Below are positions 24,001 to 39,000 of a stretch of 64,000 bases of DNA, in pieces. Each line of letters opens with the position of its first letter. Positions within the stretch are counted from its first letter, which is position 1. The stretch comes from Caenorhabditis remanei (taxonomy: Eukaryota; Nematoda; Chromadorea; Rhabditida; Rhabditidae), in assembly GCF_010183535.1 (NCBI RefSeq), contig NC_071328.1, positions 7,440,001 to 7,504,000 on the forward strand. The letters are read 5' to 3'. The translations under genes and the position numbers were made by a program. The notes under the pieces are model-generated. The model was not told the origin of the DNA and did not search any database. It saw only the letters and a list, made by a program, of their open reading frames with translations.

Positions 24001-27000
24001 CCGTTGATTTTTGCCACATAGGAGAGGTCGGGCCGGTGAGAAAAGGTAGTGCATGTCACCCGGTCAGTGGGTAAGGTAATTTTTGAGGGTAACGATAAGT
24101 TCACCGATGTAATCTTTTTAATTATACGAGAAGGTGCCTTCGAGTAAGACTAACCCTGGTGGGGAAATATAGATGAAAGATTATTTCCACAACATATGAC
24201 ATCTGTGTTCAGCAGAAATTTTTTTGAAATCTGCTGAAGAAGGCTTGCATACTGTCAGAAGGAACGCTGCGGACTTGTCATCAGAAATATTATCATTTTT
24301 ACACGAATTTTCAAAAGTTTTTATCATTGTCTGACCCAAAAAACCGTCAAAACAGTTTCCAATTATCCGTTCAACCAGTTAAAGTTCACTTCCTTATTTC
24401 CTATTACATCTTTATCAGTTTTTCGTCGGAAATGAATCATCGCCAGTCGTCAAAGTTAATGTATCAGTTTATCAGGACAGTATCTTGTTCTTTTTTCTTT
24501 GATTTTCTTCTCTCGAGTGTTCATCATATGACCGGACACTAAATAAGTGTGCCAAGAGGGGTAACTTATTGTGTAATTGATGGTTGCGGTAGGAAATGAT
24601 CTTCAATTTCTCTGATTCCGATTCGAGATGACTTTTGAACTTGTCCTCAATTTCTTGATCTCAATCAGAAGATTTTGAGGTTCAGAGTACTGTGAACTCC
24701 TCTTTTAGGTCTCACACAGAAAGCTACGTCAGTGAGAATTCCATCCGAGGGTCAGATTCAGCTCAGCGTTCCCAATAGCAATTCTAATTTTTACGTTTTA
24801 TTAAAAACTCGATTTATTCTTTTAAAAAATCTATCCATTTTCGTCTAATATTTTTAGTAATGATCCTATTTAAAAGCTTTACCCAGATCCTCTCTCCTTT
24901 ACAATCATTAGCATTGAAATGAAATCAGGTGATACCTCTGGAGAAAGGAGAAAATGTATGGGATGGTAATGAGGTGACAACAAGGTCATCTGAATTTGAA
25001 ATCAGCCAGAAGGCGTCAACGACATCTTCTGAATGGATTCAGAGAGAAGAAGATGTCCACTTTTGCATTAATTCAGAAGACGTCAATTCATCTATTCATA
25101 CGGGAACAACAAAACAAAACTTGTGTTGTTTTTTATTTAGAAGACATCAAACACGAACGTCTTCTGTTATATTATTCATTGGAATACAAAAAACGGGTAA
25201 TTTTTGGTTATGGGGTGACTGGAATTACAAATGAACTCTTTTGCCGTCTAGAATATTTGCCAACTAGTATAGAAACACTTCAGCATGCCGAAGTAAGATC
25301 TTCAACAAAAGAATTTCAATAAAAGTTGGCATAATTTTAGAAATGTCCGGAACAGTTTTCTCAGGTATCAACCCCACATTTTCTATCAATTTTCCCACTT
25401 TTTCCTCAAAATTCGGAGCATTATTCTGCTCCAACCGCTTGTTTTTCGGCTTTCCGACCGTCATGCTCATCTTTCCGCTCGTATGTAATCCTTCGAGTTT
25501 TCTCCGTTTTTTCTTTTTCTTCAAACCATCCATCATCAGATGATTTCTCTCTCTATCTCTCTCTCTTCTTTTTTCTCTCCAAGAAACTCTTTCTCCAAAA
25601 TGTCAATATTTGGACATGTATCCTCTTCCTTTTTTCACTTCTGTATGTATGCAGATTCGAAATTCTATAGATGGTCATAGAATTCAGGGGAAAAGAAGCG
25701 AAACCACGTGGACACAGAATTCAAGTGTTGCAACCTACTCCCACACATTTTGAGTTTTTCAAGTGGGAAGTTTCATTTTTTGAATGAGTTCACAAATTCA
25801 TACAATCGAACATTTTAGTTTTATGCCTTTAGGAATAATATTCTCACAGCATAAAGTGAACTTGTGCTATCTCATCTAGCAAGCAGACTTTCTGAATATT
25901 ATAAACCCCATTCCACTTTTTTTCAAAGAGAAAACGTTTGAATGATCTGCAAGAACGTCACAAAAACTGTATCGGAAACGAATTAGTGATGGATGAATAC
26001 AAGTTCCCGTCACAAACAACGCAGAACTGTCAAAAAATTATCTCACATTTTTCGACATGTCAAAATCGTTTTATTTTGACATGAGTGAAAGAGAAAAAGA
26101 ACGGTGTGAACCCCGTTAGAACAAAAACTCTCTGAATCTGATAAAAAATATTCTAGACGCGAACAGATCGAGGAACTCACATTCGCTATTTTCTCCCCTC
26201 AATATTGAGTTCGATGAACTTTCTTTCCCATGACTCACCAAATTCAAGACACATATGACTGTTCCTTGACATAACAGTAACCTGATCTCTTTTTCTATTG
26301 TTTTTATTCTCTTTCGACCGTTTTTCAGTCATCTTTTCGTCTGCTCCAACAAGTGTTTATTTGTCTATGTTCAATTCTTCATTCCCTTTTCTCTTTTTCT
26401 ACTGTCACTATTTCCACACTTTTGGAAAAGAGAGAGAGAACTAAATCCCTTCAAAATGTGTATTGATACATAATAATTGTTTCCACGTCTACTCTGTCCT
26501 TCGGTCTATCCGAAAGTAAATTGTTCTTCATTTTTCTCGTTTTACTACACCGTTTAATGTTTTATAATTTCTTCCGAAATATTATGACTTCCAATGTTTT
26601 CTCATTTTTTGAGTTGGCAGCCTGTTTGATTTAAGACGGAGCGAGGAAAGAGATCCCACTGTTACTGGAAAGATCTTGAATCGTCAGCAGTCCGAGGAAT
26701 TCTCAAAATTCATGCTAATGCGCTACCGTAACTCTGACCTTTACGTTCAAAATCTCAGATCACAATGACCAAATGACAATTCTTATACCGAACATACCTC
26801 CGAATAGTTTGAATGCGCTTTTAAATAAATCAAAAAACGGTTTATTACCACAAAACAACCCTCTGACATCTCTCTTTTTTTCATCTCAAAGGTGAAGATG
26901 TCAAAGGGGAAAAGAAGGAGAAGAACCTCCCTCCGAATGTGATTGATTCCGCTATATCAATCCGGTTTCTGTTTCTGATTGTCTGAATCTCTTAGTCTTC

Positions 27001-30000
27001 TTTTGACGTCTTCTGCTTCTTCTCGAATCTCAGAATCTTTGAATAGAAAGAGAATACACCAATTTGCTATCATCATCGTTCATTCATATATCACATGTAT
27101 CTTTTCTCTTATTAGTTTTTCACTTTCATTGATTTTTTTGGTTTGGTAGGAATACTGAAGTAATGTTTTAAGGCTTACTGTAACTTTTTTCTTGTTTTTG
27201 GAAAAGTTTTCTTTTTCAGAGCCATCCATCTGCTTTAGTCTATTATTCCGCGATTCGAGCTCTCGAAAATGAGCAAGCTCAAAAACTCGGAGCATTTTTT
27301 GAACAGTAGAAAAATGCAATACTTTTTTGACTGTAAAAGTGGCTCAAAAGAAAAAAGAGACAATGAGAAGCTAATCACTCTAGCATCTCTAGCCTCTCTC
27401 ATCTCTCACTTCCTCTAAATTTTTCCTGTAACTTTGTCAATTTAGTCTCGTCCCTAATTTGATCCCCCTTCTCTTCATCCCCCCATTTTCATCATCCTAT
27501 CCATCCTATCCGACATAAGAAGTTGAAGGAGGGGGACACTATCTTTTTATCAAATCAAACAAAATCTCTGCAGCCAACGACAGTGTTCTCTACTCCCACC
27601 ACTTGTTCAAATCTATCCTACAAACTTTTTCTTTTTTGAAAATTTGTGATAAAATATATCTTATGACGAGTAAAGGTCACTTTCCTTTAAGTTCAAATCG
27701 AACATTTAATTGAAAAACAGTCGTGATCTCACGGAACTCGCGTCCTCCGTTTTCATATAATTTTTGATTTCAAATATCGAAAAACTGTAATCCATGTACT
27801 CTTATGACTAACTTCCATGAACTTATGACATGATTTTTTGTAAGAATTTAAGCAAACAAGTAGAAGAAAAAATAAGAAGATTATTGGGGAGCGGACATCA
27901 TGAAAATGACTTTTATTCTCGTATCGTATTTGAACGATTCACTGTTTTCACGTGTCCCGTGTTCCAGTTCCTACAGTAATCCAACCGATTCTCGGTAGAA
28001 GGTAAAATTTAAAAAGGTATTCAATTCCAAGTCCATTCAGTTCAAATATTTTCATGTTGGATCTTTTTTCCTACAACTAACTAAAATTCAAAAAAAAGTT
28101 CGATTACATTTCAGTAAGCACTTGATCATTGTGATTAATTCTCCGGTCCGTTTACCTTGATCCTTCTTCCATCTTCATCATTTTCTTCTTCTTCTTTCTA
28201 TTCGTATTCATCACTTCTCTTCCCAATTTAGTCTAACTTACTCCATAAGATCGATTGCCCTTTTCCTTCCCTTTTTCTTCTTCTCTTCTCCAATTTTTCT
28301 TCCAATTTTCTTCATTTACAATTCAAAAAAAGAAGAGAACCTTCTCTGTCCATTCGATACATTTTCATTCGAGAGACAATATCTTTTGTGTCCTTTTTCT
28401 TTCTTTGGACTGTATGTCTGTATCATAATTTGATTAATTTTCCCCTTCGTTTTTTTCTGTGATTTTTCGGTTTTTTCCTCTTCTCCTCCCTTCTCCGAAC
28501 AACAAAACCCCCGCTATTGTGTCCGGTTTCGTTTTGGTTCAAGGCGCCCGCGCGAGAAAATAAACAGGCTAGTTGTCTGTATCTCTCACTCTCTCACTAA
28601 TCATTTTTAATGTTTACAGTTTTTTCAATGTCCAGAAACTGTAGTTAGAGCATTCTGAACTCTTCCAGGAGAGATAAGCATAGAGACGCAGAGAAGTTAG
28701 AGTGTCTATCTTCTCTGATCCTCCTGCTTCTTTTGATCTACCTCTTTGTACCGTTTCCTTGTTTTCTATTCCCATACGGACACTTTGTTACATTTTGTTT
28801 GTCTGTTTGTCCACACCTGATCCTGCTCATCTTCTTTTTCTGTTTGTTGTTTTTTCGCGCCCAAAATCCTTGGTGTCAGGTTTGTCACAGTTTGAATGAG
28901 CATTCCGAAATAGAAAGTAGAGTCTCTCCGAGCTGTTTTTCTTTGGGAATTTTTGTAAATAGCTGAGAATTTTTGTTCCAGGTTACGGTAGCTTCTTCCA
29001 TTTGCAATTATTTTGCTAATTTTTTTGCATCTTTCCCTCTTTACAAAAATACGGTTTAGGAGTGAGAGCAGAAAAAATTGAACTGGTCAAGAACGAAATC
29101 CGTGACTCATTTGACCTCCATGCCCCCCTCATGACCTCATCCGAATTTTCTCCGATTCTTGAATTTTCAATTCTCAATCCGAATTTTCAAATTTTCAAAA
29201 CCACTCTATTCTCTCTCTTCTCTTACTTTGTCTATGTCCAATTGACCGTCAAAACCATCGAAACCAGTTTTGTTTTTTTTTCGAAAAGTAGTGTGTCACC
29301 TGTCAGCTACCGTAATCCGAAGCGTGTGTTGTCAAAACCGCCACTAATCGACCTGAATTTTTGAATGAATGACTTTGCGAATTCTGTATGCATTTTGAAT
29401 TCAGTCGGAGATGATTTTTCTTGTTAGAACTGTTTTGAATCTGAAAAACATTCTATTTCATGATATTTCAACTTTTGAGTCTCATTATCCATCTGATCAA
29501 TTCCGAACCCTTTCATCCATTTCGTTCCATTTCTTTTCTCTTTTCATTTCTTTTTTCCTAATTACATACACTCGAACAAACCACTTCCTTCCTCTCAATT
29601 TTCCTCGTTTTTTCCCCATTTCCTTCCCATTTTTTCTCCATTTGAATGGGTGTTCATTTCCCTTCCATTCTATTGAAAATAATGGTCTTCCAACAAATAA
29701 AAACCAATTTACATTTTCAATTATTCCAGATGATGTTGTCCACTGTGAACAATCCGTACCGTGGTGGCAACAATTCCAACAATAACAATTCAAATCATCG
29801 AATGGTCATCGAAGATGTTACTGATGATCCGGAGGTGAGTCCATCGAAAAAGGGATTGTTTTACGGAAATTGATTTCTATTTAAATCATATTACAGTATT
29901 CTGCATATGGAAATGAAAACGAAAAACCGGAAAATGAGGAAGAAGGAGCGTTCGTTGAGTACGAGAAACTCGATAAAACTGAAGATCCAGCTGCTTATAA

Positions 30001-33000
30001 AGTGAGTTTTAACGTTTTTGACAGTGAACTTTGAGAGTGAACAAAAGTATTTAACGACATTGTCTATCAGCGTGACACTGACTTTTGTCAATGCGCTCTA
30101 CCGAAACTGAAAAATATAGTATAGAATAAAGAGACGAAGAGATATAACAATCATTTTAATAGGATCTCGGCGGAGCGCAGTTTTTGAAACTTCCCTGTGC
30201 TATTATAAGATACTAATTTTTAGTTGTTTATTTTGCTAGACTTACCGACATTCAACATAACCAATTAAAAGTTTTAGACATTTGAAGAATGAAATAATTC
30301 CTGATAAAAAATTGAGAAAAAACAAAGAACAAGTAAAACAAAAAAATTCGAAACAAAAATCAAAAACTATGAGGAAAAAGGGGAAAAGTTAATCCTTTGA
30401 GATCATTTCTGACTGACGACCATTCCGAAAAGGTCTCTTTCATATTGGTCACATGTTTCCTATTATTTTGTACTTTTTCCTTTGGAATAATGTTCGAAAC
30501 GAAAATTCTAACAATTTTACAAATTCAACCTCCCAAACTCCACACTTTAAATATAAAATTTCTGCCACCTTTCGTTTTTTTCTCCCATTTCAATTCTCAA
30601 ATTTCCAGGTGTGTCAATCAACAACGGCCGTCAATCGAACCTACAACAACATTCGTCCATCATACAGAGTGAGTTCTTTTTCAGAGTTTTTGTTTTTTTT
30701 TTTCGTGAAGAGAATATTAATTTTTCTGTTTTCCTTTCGGAGTGGTCTGTGGTGTTTTGGAAATTTTCTCAAATCGTAACGAGTATTTGAGATGAAAAAC
30801 GATTTGACTGCCAAGTGTGAATTGACATGAACCAATAAATTGAAAGATTCTAATTTGTCTGCAATTCAACAGATAGTCTGCCATCTACACATTCATCCCT
30901 AGAAATGTTATTAATTTAATTTTCATCATCCGTTTTTTCTTCCGTTTCTCACCCTCTTCCTCATGAATTCCTATTGGTCTTCTTCCAAAATTCCATCCAT
31001 TTTTGTTTCAAACAACTCAAATATTCTCTTTATATTCCAATTCCTTCTGAAATGATGGTCAAAAAATGCAAATCTGCAATCAACTTGAACACTTCAAACT
31101 TTGGAAAACCTGTTATAAAAAATGGATTATTTAAGAAAAAAGAGAAAAAGGTAACTTCGACTTTTGTCCAATATGCGCTCCTTGATATGAATATGACTTT
31201 TTGTGTGACAAGGACATCCGGACACTCGGATATATATGTGACAGGTTGGGTGGTCTTCCACCCTCACTCACCCTTTTCCTTCTTTTACCTGCATTATGAA
31301 GACCCCTCAGGCTCAAAGATATTCCTCCCATTTAGTGTTTGAGCTCCCTGACAGTTTCAGACTTTCCCAAGATGTGCAGAAATGAAAAAAAAAACAACAA
31401 ATTTCTGAACATTTATTAGTCTCGCCCATCACTACTTCTTCTCTCAGAAACCACTTCACCACCACTCTCCCAACCACATTAGACGAAAAAAAACGTTCCG
31501 AAAAATTTCGAAAACTTTTTGGTACATCATAAAATTTTGTCCAATTTTTCCACTTTCCGAAAAAAGTGACAATTATCTGGAGACTAGTAAATAATGGGTG
31601 CGAACGAATAGAGTAGGAGGAGGAGAAAAAGAGCATTGGGCATCTTTTGTCAAATATGAATTGAATGGTCCTCCAGAGATGTGCTGGCACACGCAAACTC
31701 CAGCGTAGGAGCCACACTTTTTCAACACTAAACTCTTCGAAGAAAAAAGGCGGAGAAGAAGAAGACTTTCCGAGTTCTGAATCTTTTTGAAAAATGTCTA
31801 CATGTGTGCTTCGAGGTTCTGGTTAGCTTGTTCACAATTTTGGAGTTCTACAGACTTTTTCACTGATTGGAATCTTATGTTACCTCTCTCACAAGAGGAA
31901 TTTCTCCTATTTAGTTCAAACGACCTGTGATAATAATAGCAAATTCTAGCTAGCCAAAACTAATACAATAACATTTTTAGCGACAGAATGCACAATCTAT
32001 TTTTTTCGAAACAGAAATTTTGAAAGAACTCCGGTAAACAAAGTTCAGTTGACAGGTTACTGTAGGAACCCCACTACATCAACTTCATTTTTGAATAAAC
32101 GTTTGAAATCTGTTTCCCACAAATATCGGAATTCGTTCCCTTCTTCTACTATTTCTTTTCATCTTTGCTTTTCGGATTTTTGGATTAAAAATATATCGGA
32201 AACCAGTGGAAAGAAGGAAAACCAAAGAAGACGTATGCGATGGCGTAGAAGATGGAAAAAGAGACCGAATTTGTGCTCAATTGTTCCTTTCAAATGTCAC
32301 ACATACTCTCTGTTTCTTGTCTTTTTTATTTTTGTTGGTCCCTCCTTTTTGACGTATTTCGTGGTGAATTCTTCCTCTTATTTGTTTGTTGTTTTGTAAA
32401 GAATCTCACTCCAGTTTTAGACATACTTCAATAACAATCCCAAAAATTTGTGAGCTTCTCAGAAATTCACGATTTCTGTGAAGTTTTTGATGTTTTCCCT
32501 GTTCATTTAGGTTTCGATCAGTTTGCACGTTTATCTGTGAGACTTAATACAGGAACGATTGGATACTGTATTTCATGAATGTTATGACAAACTCGAAAGT
32601 GTGACGTTAAGCGCCTACGCATTCTCATATTCATTCAAGCTTTCTCGGTTCTTTAACCTCGGAAAATTCATGTTCAAACATTTCCAGATAAAACATCATG
32701 CTCCTAGTTGTTTTCCTGAAACCCCCATAGTTCCTAGTTCTGAACCCCTCTTTCTTTCTACTTTTTCAGAGAATCTGTGAATATTCTTTGTCTTTTCTGT
32801 GAAAACTAACTAGTGTCCCTCCTCTTGAGTCATGAAATTTTAACGATGAGTAGGAAAAGAGAAACAAAACTTTCCAATTTGTAACCGAGAATACCACACA
32901 TCTGTGCTCCTTTTCTTCTTCTTCTATCCAACTGGCTTCTGCTCCATTTCTCCACTCAACCATGCATTTTCTTCTTGTGTTGAAATTTGACAAAAGTTAG

Positions 33001-36000
33001 AGATCGGAGACTCCAGCTCTGTCATCGACTCCGACACCAAAAATTGACTTTTTTCTGCTGGATTTTGAAACATTGAGTTTATTTTCAAACGTTTTACTCA
33101 ATTGCGAGTTTTTACTTCTCTATTGATTTTCGCTCCTAGAATAAGTGAATGCGGCTGGAACCAAAAAGTCTGATAGTCTCACTTCCGGGCACAGAAATGG
33201 AATGGATTCTAGTGATCATTGAAAAGTGTCACATGCATGAGTTCCAAAGGAAACATTTCCTCTTTTAGTCTGTTTGGAACTTGTAGTCTTCATTACTGAA
33301 CTTTTCCGTATTCACTCTCAACGAAGTAGCTAGAATGTAACCTAAAATAGGTTTCAGGGACAATAATACAGTTATTATTCACTACCAGCTAATCTCCAAA
33401 ACATTATGAACACCATTGACTCAAAAACTAGAAGACTTTTTCAAGAAAATGAACACATTGCCGTGAGATCTACTATTGAGACTAATACACGCCGACCACA
33501 GATATATTACTTTCCATCTAGTACTACCTTACTCTATCCCAAAGTTATCGCTACAAATCAATCATCTCATAACTTACAGATGCCGATTGGCGGTGGCAGT
33601 GGCTCCTCTTCCGGTTCGATTTCTCGTGAAATGCGTGTCGAATCAATGAATTTGACGGATGTCGAGGAAGGAGCAAGGTGCCGCGATAAGGAATGTCGTC
33701 TCGGATGGAAGCAGCATCCATGGAGGTATGTTTCATGGATTCTGGTTCTTCTAGAGGGGAAGAAAGAGAGTTTTGGCAACATTCTTTGGGAATGTGGGTG
33801 TACTATTTATGAATGCATTCGTTTTCTTTCATTGTCTACTATCTGGGGTACAATAGGTTGGGAACTTATGGATTCGTGAAAAATTGTTGGAAAATTCTGT
33901 AGTTTCCGCAATTCTGTTACTTGAGCTGCTGAGTGGCATAATTAAACTATCCGAGCAAACTTTCAAGATTAAATTTATTCTGATCTTTACAAACATTGAT
34001 GCTCAACAAAGTTCGAATGTTCAGACTTTTTGTGGACATCTTTTCATGTCTGATTCCATTTTCGCTGCGAGAACATCTGATTCCTGAAACTAAATCTCTT
34101 CCTCGGTGGTCTTTATATACTCAAATAGTAAGTATCTCCCTCTTTTCGTCCGGATGTCATTGGTTTCCGTTTCTTGCAAATTTCCCTAAATTCGCTTCTC
34201 TCTCCTCTCGGATTGCCGACTGAATTCTGGGGGGCTCCCGCAGATTCCTCACTAATTCGGAACCACCAGAATCTTTGTGTTTCTCTTTTTTGACGTCTTC
34301 TTCTTCTATTCCTTCTGGTGGTCCATTTCCATCCCTACTATCCTCTAATTCTGATGTTAGACGAATCAGAAGAAGAAGGGGAAGACGCTTAAAAGAGGAG
34401 GGACAAACTGCAAACAACACGCAATGTTTTGGGATAGAAACACAAGTTTCTTAGTTTTAGAAATCATTTGGAATCAGAGAAAACATGGAGAACAAATGAT
34501 GTCGTCTTTTATCTTCCATTCCATTTGTTTTTAAAAGGAAATTCATTCAAACATTCATTCCAATAACTTTTTAAGAATTATTCAAGTTTTTCTCAAGTCT
34601 TATCCAGGTTTTGTACGACTCTGTATACAATTTCTTCCGTCCATTCCTACTATTTTCTCTGAAAACCGGTCATAAAAATGTCCAATCATGAAGCCAAACT
34701 ATGAAACACACCTCCGCCTGCTCGTTCTTTCATTTTTTCTTCCAAAAAATCATGATCAATGTCTAAAAAGCACATGCACCAAGTACTGGTGTATTCCATT
34801 TTTTGTTGCTCCTGCTCCTTTATTTTGGAACGTATCAAGTGTCATTTATATCTTCTTTTCTCTTCGTTTTTCTATTTTTGGGATTTTTTGTTTCTCGAAA
34901 GTATTTTCTATCTGGAAGACAAACATAGATCGAGAGGATTTATTTTCAAAATGTAGACTTTTTGACTTTAGAGGTTTTTTAGTTCTTAGGTAGAGACGGT
35001 ACTCGGAAAGGTTAGGAAAAGAACCAAATTAGGCAACTGTAGTCAGGAAAGTTGTCATAGTTTTATTTAATATTTTGCGGAACTCAATCATCACTTTTTT
35101 TGAAACATTTTCAAAGGAATGACCTTGGAAAGCTGAAATCCTTTCATTTAAAAAGACGAGTTTACAGTCCTCATTTCAGTGGCTACAGTCCAGATTTTCC
35201 ATAAAAGTCGTGACTTTTCTACCAATATCATTTTTTTTAAGTTGTATCCAAATAGTATAGTGTCAAAGAGTGTTTCTATTTTCTACTGGTCATTCCATCG
35301 GTCTAAAAGAACCCCTTCTTCCTACTTTTTCTTCTTCTTTGGCCCCATATCAGATGTCTTCTCCTTCTACTTTTTCTTCGGGATTTCTAGATTCACAAGT
35401 GCTTTTTCTTCTTTTTATTCTCTCAACGCTTTATATTTCCTTCGTCTTATTCTTCTTCTCTTTATTTGATCCATCATCATTTCGCTCCTATATTTTTCTT
35501 CCTTATTTCTGAATTTCATTTGTTTTTCTCTGATTTATCACTCATGTTAGCAACATCTTCGGAAAAATAAGAGAGCTAAAATTTATCTTCTGGCCAGCGT
35601 AGAGCTTTGAAAATGTTATATTTTTGTTCCATGCTTTGTTTTTTTCTCTCCAGATGTTCCATGTAAAACATGAAAAAGTCACAGGATGTTCAAAATGTTT
35701 CTTCTTTTCTTTTTGCAAACAATATGTGCTCTTCTGAATTATTTTCTAGTCACATCAAGCTAGTTGGACGTTGTTTTCAACAGTTTTTGGGAACTTCAAA
35801 AGTTATCTGCCGTATTAAAACAGGAAAAAACCTTTTTGGTTTATTCTATGAGTCAGTTGGGTTTAGTTTTATGTGCATCTATCAGAATTTGATTTTCAAC
35901 CTTAAAATGTTTTGATTGATCCGTCAAAATCCACGTTTTGTACCAATCACCGTCTATTTATATTCATGCTTTTCCGTTCGAAACCACCAAAACATTTCGC

Positions 36001-39000
36001 ATCTCTTCTTTCTCTCTCCCCGCCTGTATATTTCCGTCGGGGCTCTAAAATTGATCATTCATCGGAACTGATTCATCTTTTTTCCATCTTCTTTCTTTCT
36101 CTATTCCTCTCCGATTCCTTCATCTTTTTCTTTGATGTATGCTTTTCCTCTTTTGTATCATCATCACAATCATGAGTTCATTTGATCCCAATTTTAAAGT
36201 TTATTTTTGTAACTTTCTCTCTGTTTCTTCAAAATTTGAAAGTTCTACATAATCTTAATGAAATAGATGGATGTAGCAATATTTTTGGAACTAAATCTCT
36301 AGATTTCTACTTAAATTAGTGATAGTAATTATGAGACTGTAATATTCTAGATTTTTTGCTAAAAATCCAGTCTTTTCTGACAACGCTATTTTAGTTAATT
36401 AATACTATTTTCGGTTGATACTGGAAACGTTCTCTACTTTTTTCTACAATATTATAACATATATATATATTTGAGTTACCGTTTCCCTCTACACCGAACC
36501 CCGATTTCTACTCTTTTATCTTTTACAAAGAATATGGAGAAGAGAAAAAAAGTACAACACATAATCATGACGAAATCATCTGCAATTTAAATCGAATTAC
36601 CCGTTTTCCACAACTATTTTCGTAGAAAAGAGTGCATTCTGTCATAAGCCGGACCCCTCAAATTTGCCCCTCTTCCCACTGAATCTGACTTCAAACGAAG
36701 CGTAAACTATATTCTCGACTAACACCACAAAATTCGAATTCTCTCTAAAAATGTATACTATTTCTGACCAGTTTTATGCTCAATTTTGTGTCCCATTTTC
36801 GGACGGGCGGGTCTAGGCGGACGGGCGGTCGGGAAGCTGTGCGGACAAGATTTATAAACATAAACAACTGAGAAACAGAACATAAAAATGTCAAAAAGAT
36901 ACAAATATGTACTATTTTTGGATGGGATAGTCAACAGAAGCATGTGATAGTTCTGGGAAAATGTGTTAGGAGTTGTTGAGAATTTGAAGATACATCAGTA
37001 CAGTTTGACTGGAAAATAACGGTCAATAAGGGATCCAAATAGGGAAGCAACACAGTTTTAATTCACAATGAGAGCTTCAATGAGAAATCTACAAAGCCTT
37101 TTTTCCGAAACTTGCAAATGAACATACCATATCTGTAGATAACAATAATTTCGTAAAAAAAGCCTTTGATAAAGAATCTACGCAAGAAGAAATTGAGAAT
37201 TCAATTTATTTGGGAACTCTCGAATTGGCTTCTTCTCTCCAGACAGAGTTAGACGAAGCAGTTGAAAATTGGAACTTCCGCTTGATCTTGTGTGCTTTGA
37301 CCATATTTATTTATTTGCTTACAAGTTTCGCTTTTCTGAAAATTATCTGAAATTCAGTTTTCTTGTTGTTATCAAAATTTGCCTGAGTTTTTGGGATCTT
37401 AAAATTGATCTAGTCCTCAATAAACCTAGATACATCTTCAGAACACGATAACTGTATTCGTCTTTTTTCCAACTATTTCCCCACCTTTTTCCAGAAAAAA
37501 ACTGAAAAGCTGAAAATGTTGAAAAATAAAAATCAGCTGTCATCAGAATCAAAAAACTCAAAAATCATCTCGTATTACTTTGTTGATTGCATCGCTTAGA
37601 GATCCTCTTCTGCCCCGTTCCACCTCATTTTCTCACTCAATCGACTTACTGATTTATTAGTTTTCCAAACTACTTCTTTCTGTTTTTCCTTGTTTTTTTT
37701 GTTTTCATGAGAACACCCAATTACAAAATTTTGGATGTGATATTTGCGACATTTCTCACGGATCATGAATCTTGTTGATTGGGAAAACAGTGTGAACCTC
37801 ATCAAAACGGAAGGAACTCTTTTAAGTTATCAGCCGGAAAACCGGAAATTATTGAGATCAGAGTGTTTGAATTTCTGAAATGTTCGGATTATTCTCTTCT
37901 TTCTAAATATATTTCGGTTCATTTTGATATCTTCGTGATCATGTCTACACAGTATGCTTCAGTTTTCTCCGTTTTCTCCCAATTCGGAAAACTTTTTGTC
38001 TGAAAATTGTGTCCCTTTACCAGCATTTGTCTGGAAAAGGACCATAAATTGTCATTTTTCCTCATTTCCTTCCCATTTTTCTTTGGTTTTTTCTTCATCC
38101 GAGACAACTCATGTTCCATTTCTCGTGTCACAAGTGGTCCCTCCTTCTTCTTGTTTCCCTAGTTTGTACACATCTACTACTATGTCTATGTGTCTGTCCT
38201 CTTGCTTCTTTTAAACTATACCCAAGGGAATTTTAAGCGATTTGAGTGGGTATATAGGGTAGGGGAGAAGAAAGAAAAGAACTCAAGTTAGAAAGTTGAC
38301 CAGTTTTAGAAACAAAAAGTGTATCAAAACTTGTGTATCAAATTTTATGGGATTGGGTATTCGAGAACTTTTTGAAAAAGAGAAAAGTGCAAAAATCTCC
38401 GTTGGGAAAATGAGAAATCGGTTTTGATCTGAAAGAGAGTTATGGTAACATTAAGAGAAAAGTTACGAGGGTTATAAGGAAGTACCCTAGTAGTCTAGAC
38501 ATCCGGACACAACGATTGACAGAGAGATATCTTTCAAGACTTGTTTTGGACTTGTGTTGTTCAAGAACTGCACTTTTGAAAAATCTGGAAAATTCGAAAT
38601 TTCTGTTTTTGTACATTTTGAGATATCAATGTTTATCTTGCCCTTTATTTCTCATTGAAATTTTTTTAAAGTATTTTCGAACCGTATTGTTGGCTGAGAG
38701 AATACGGTAATCAGTGTAGAAGGTTCATAGTCGATTCGCAACTTGTATTTCAGTCTTTTTTCGAAAATTAAGGCTTTAGGTGTTTCAAACCATTTTTTGA
38801 TAAACTAAGTAAGACTTACGATTTGCTTCGGAAATGTTCGAAAATAAATTAGACAGTTTATAAGTGCGTTTGAGTCATAGGACGCGTCAGTTAGCTGGAT
38901 CTCAATTGTGAAGATTACGAACTTCCGGAATAATCTAATGAATCATATCCAGCGTTTTCCCCTATATTTCATGCAATATATTATCTAAAATAACAATTAC

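Noticed and set aside
24929..25322. Overlapping 101- and 108-codon plus ORFs in a lim-9 intron
   Set aside because: Overlapping frames, repeated CTTCTGA-type words, no matching splice phase to lim-9 exons, and no domain.
33567..33782. Minus ORFs opposite the lim-9 Cys-rich exon
   Set aside because: They are shadows of the plus-strand coding exon.
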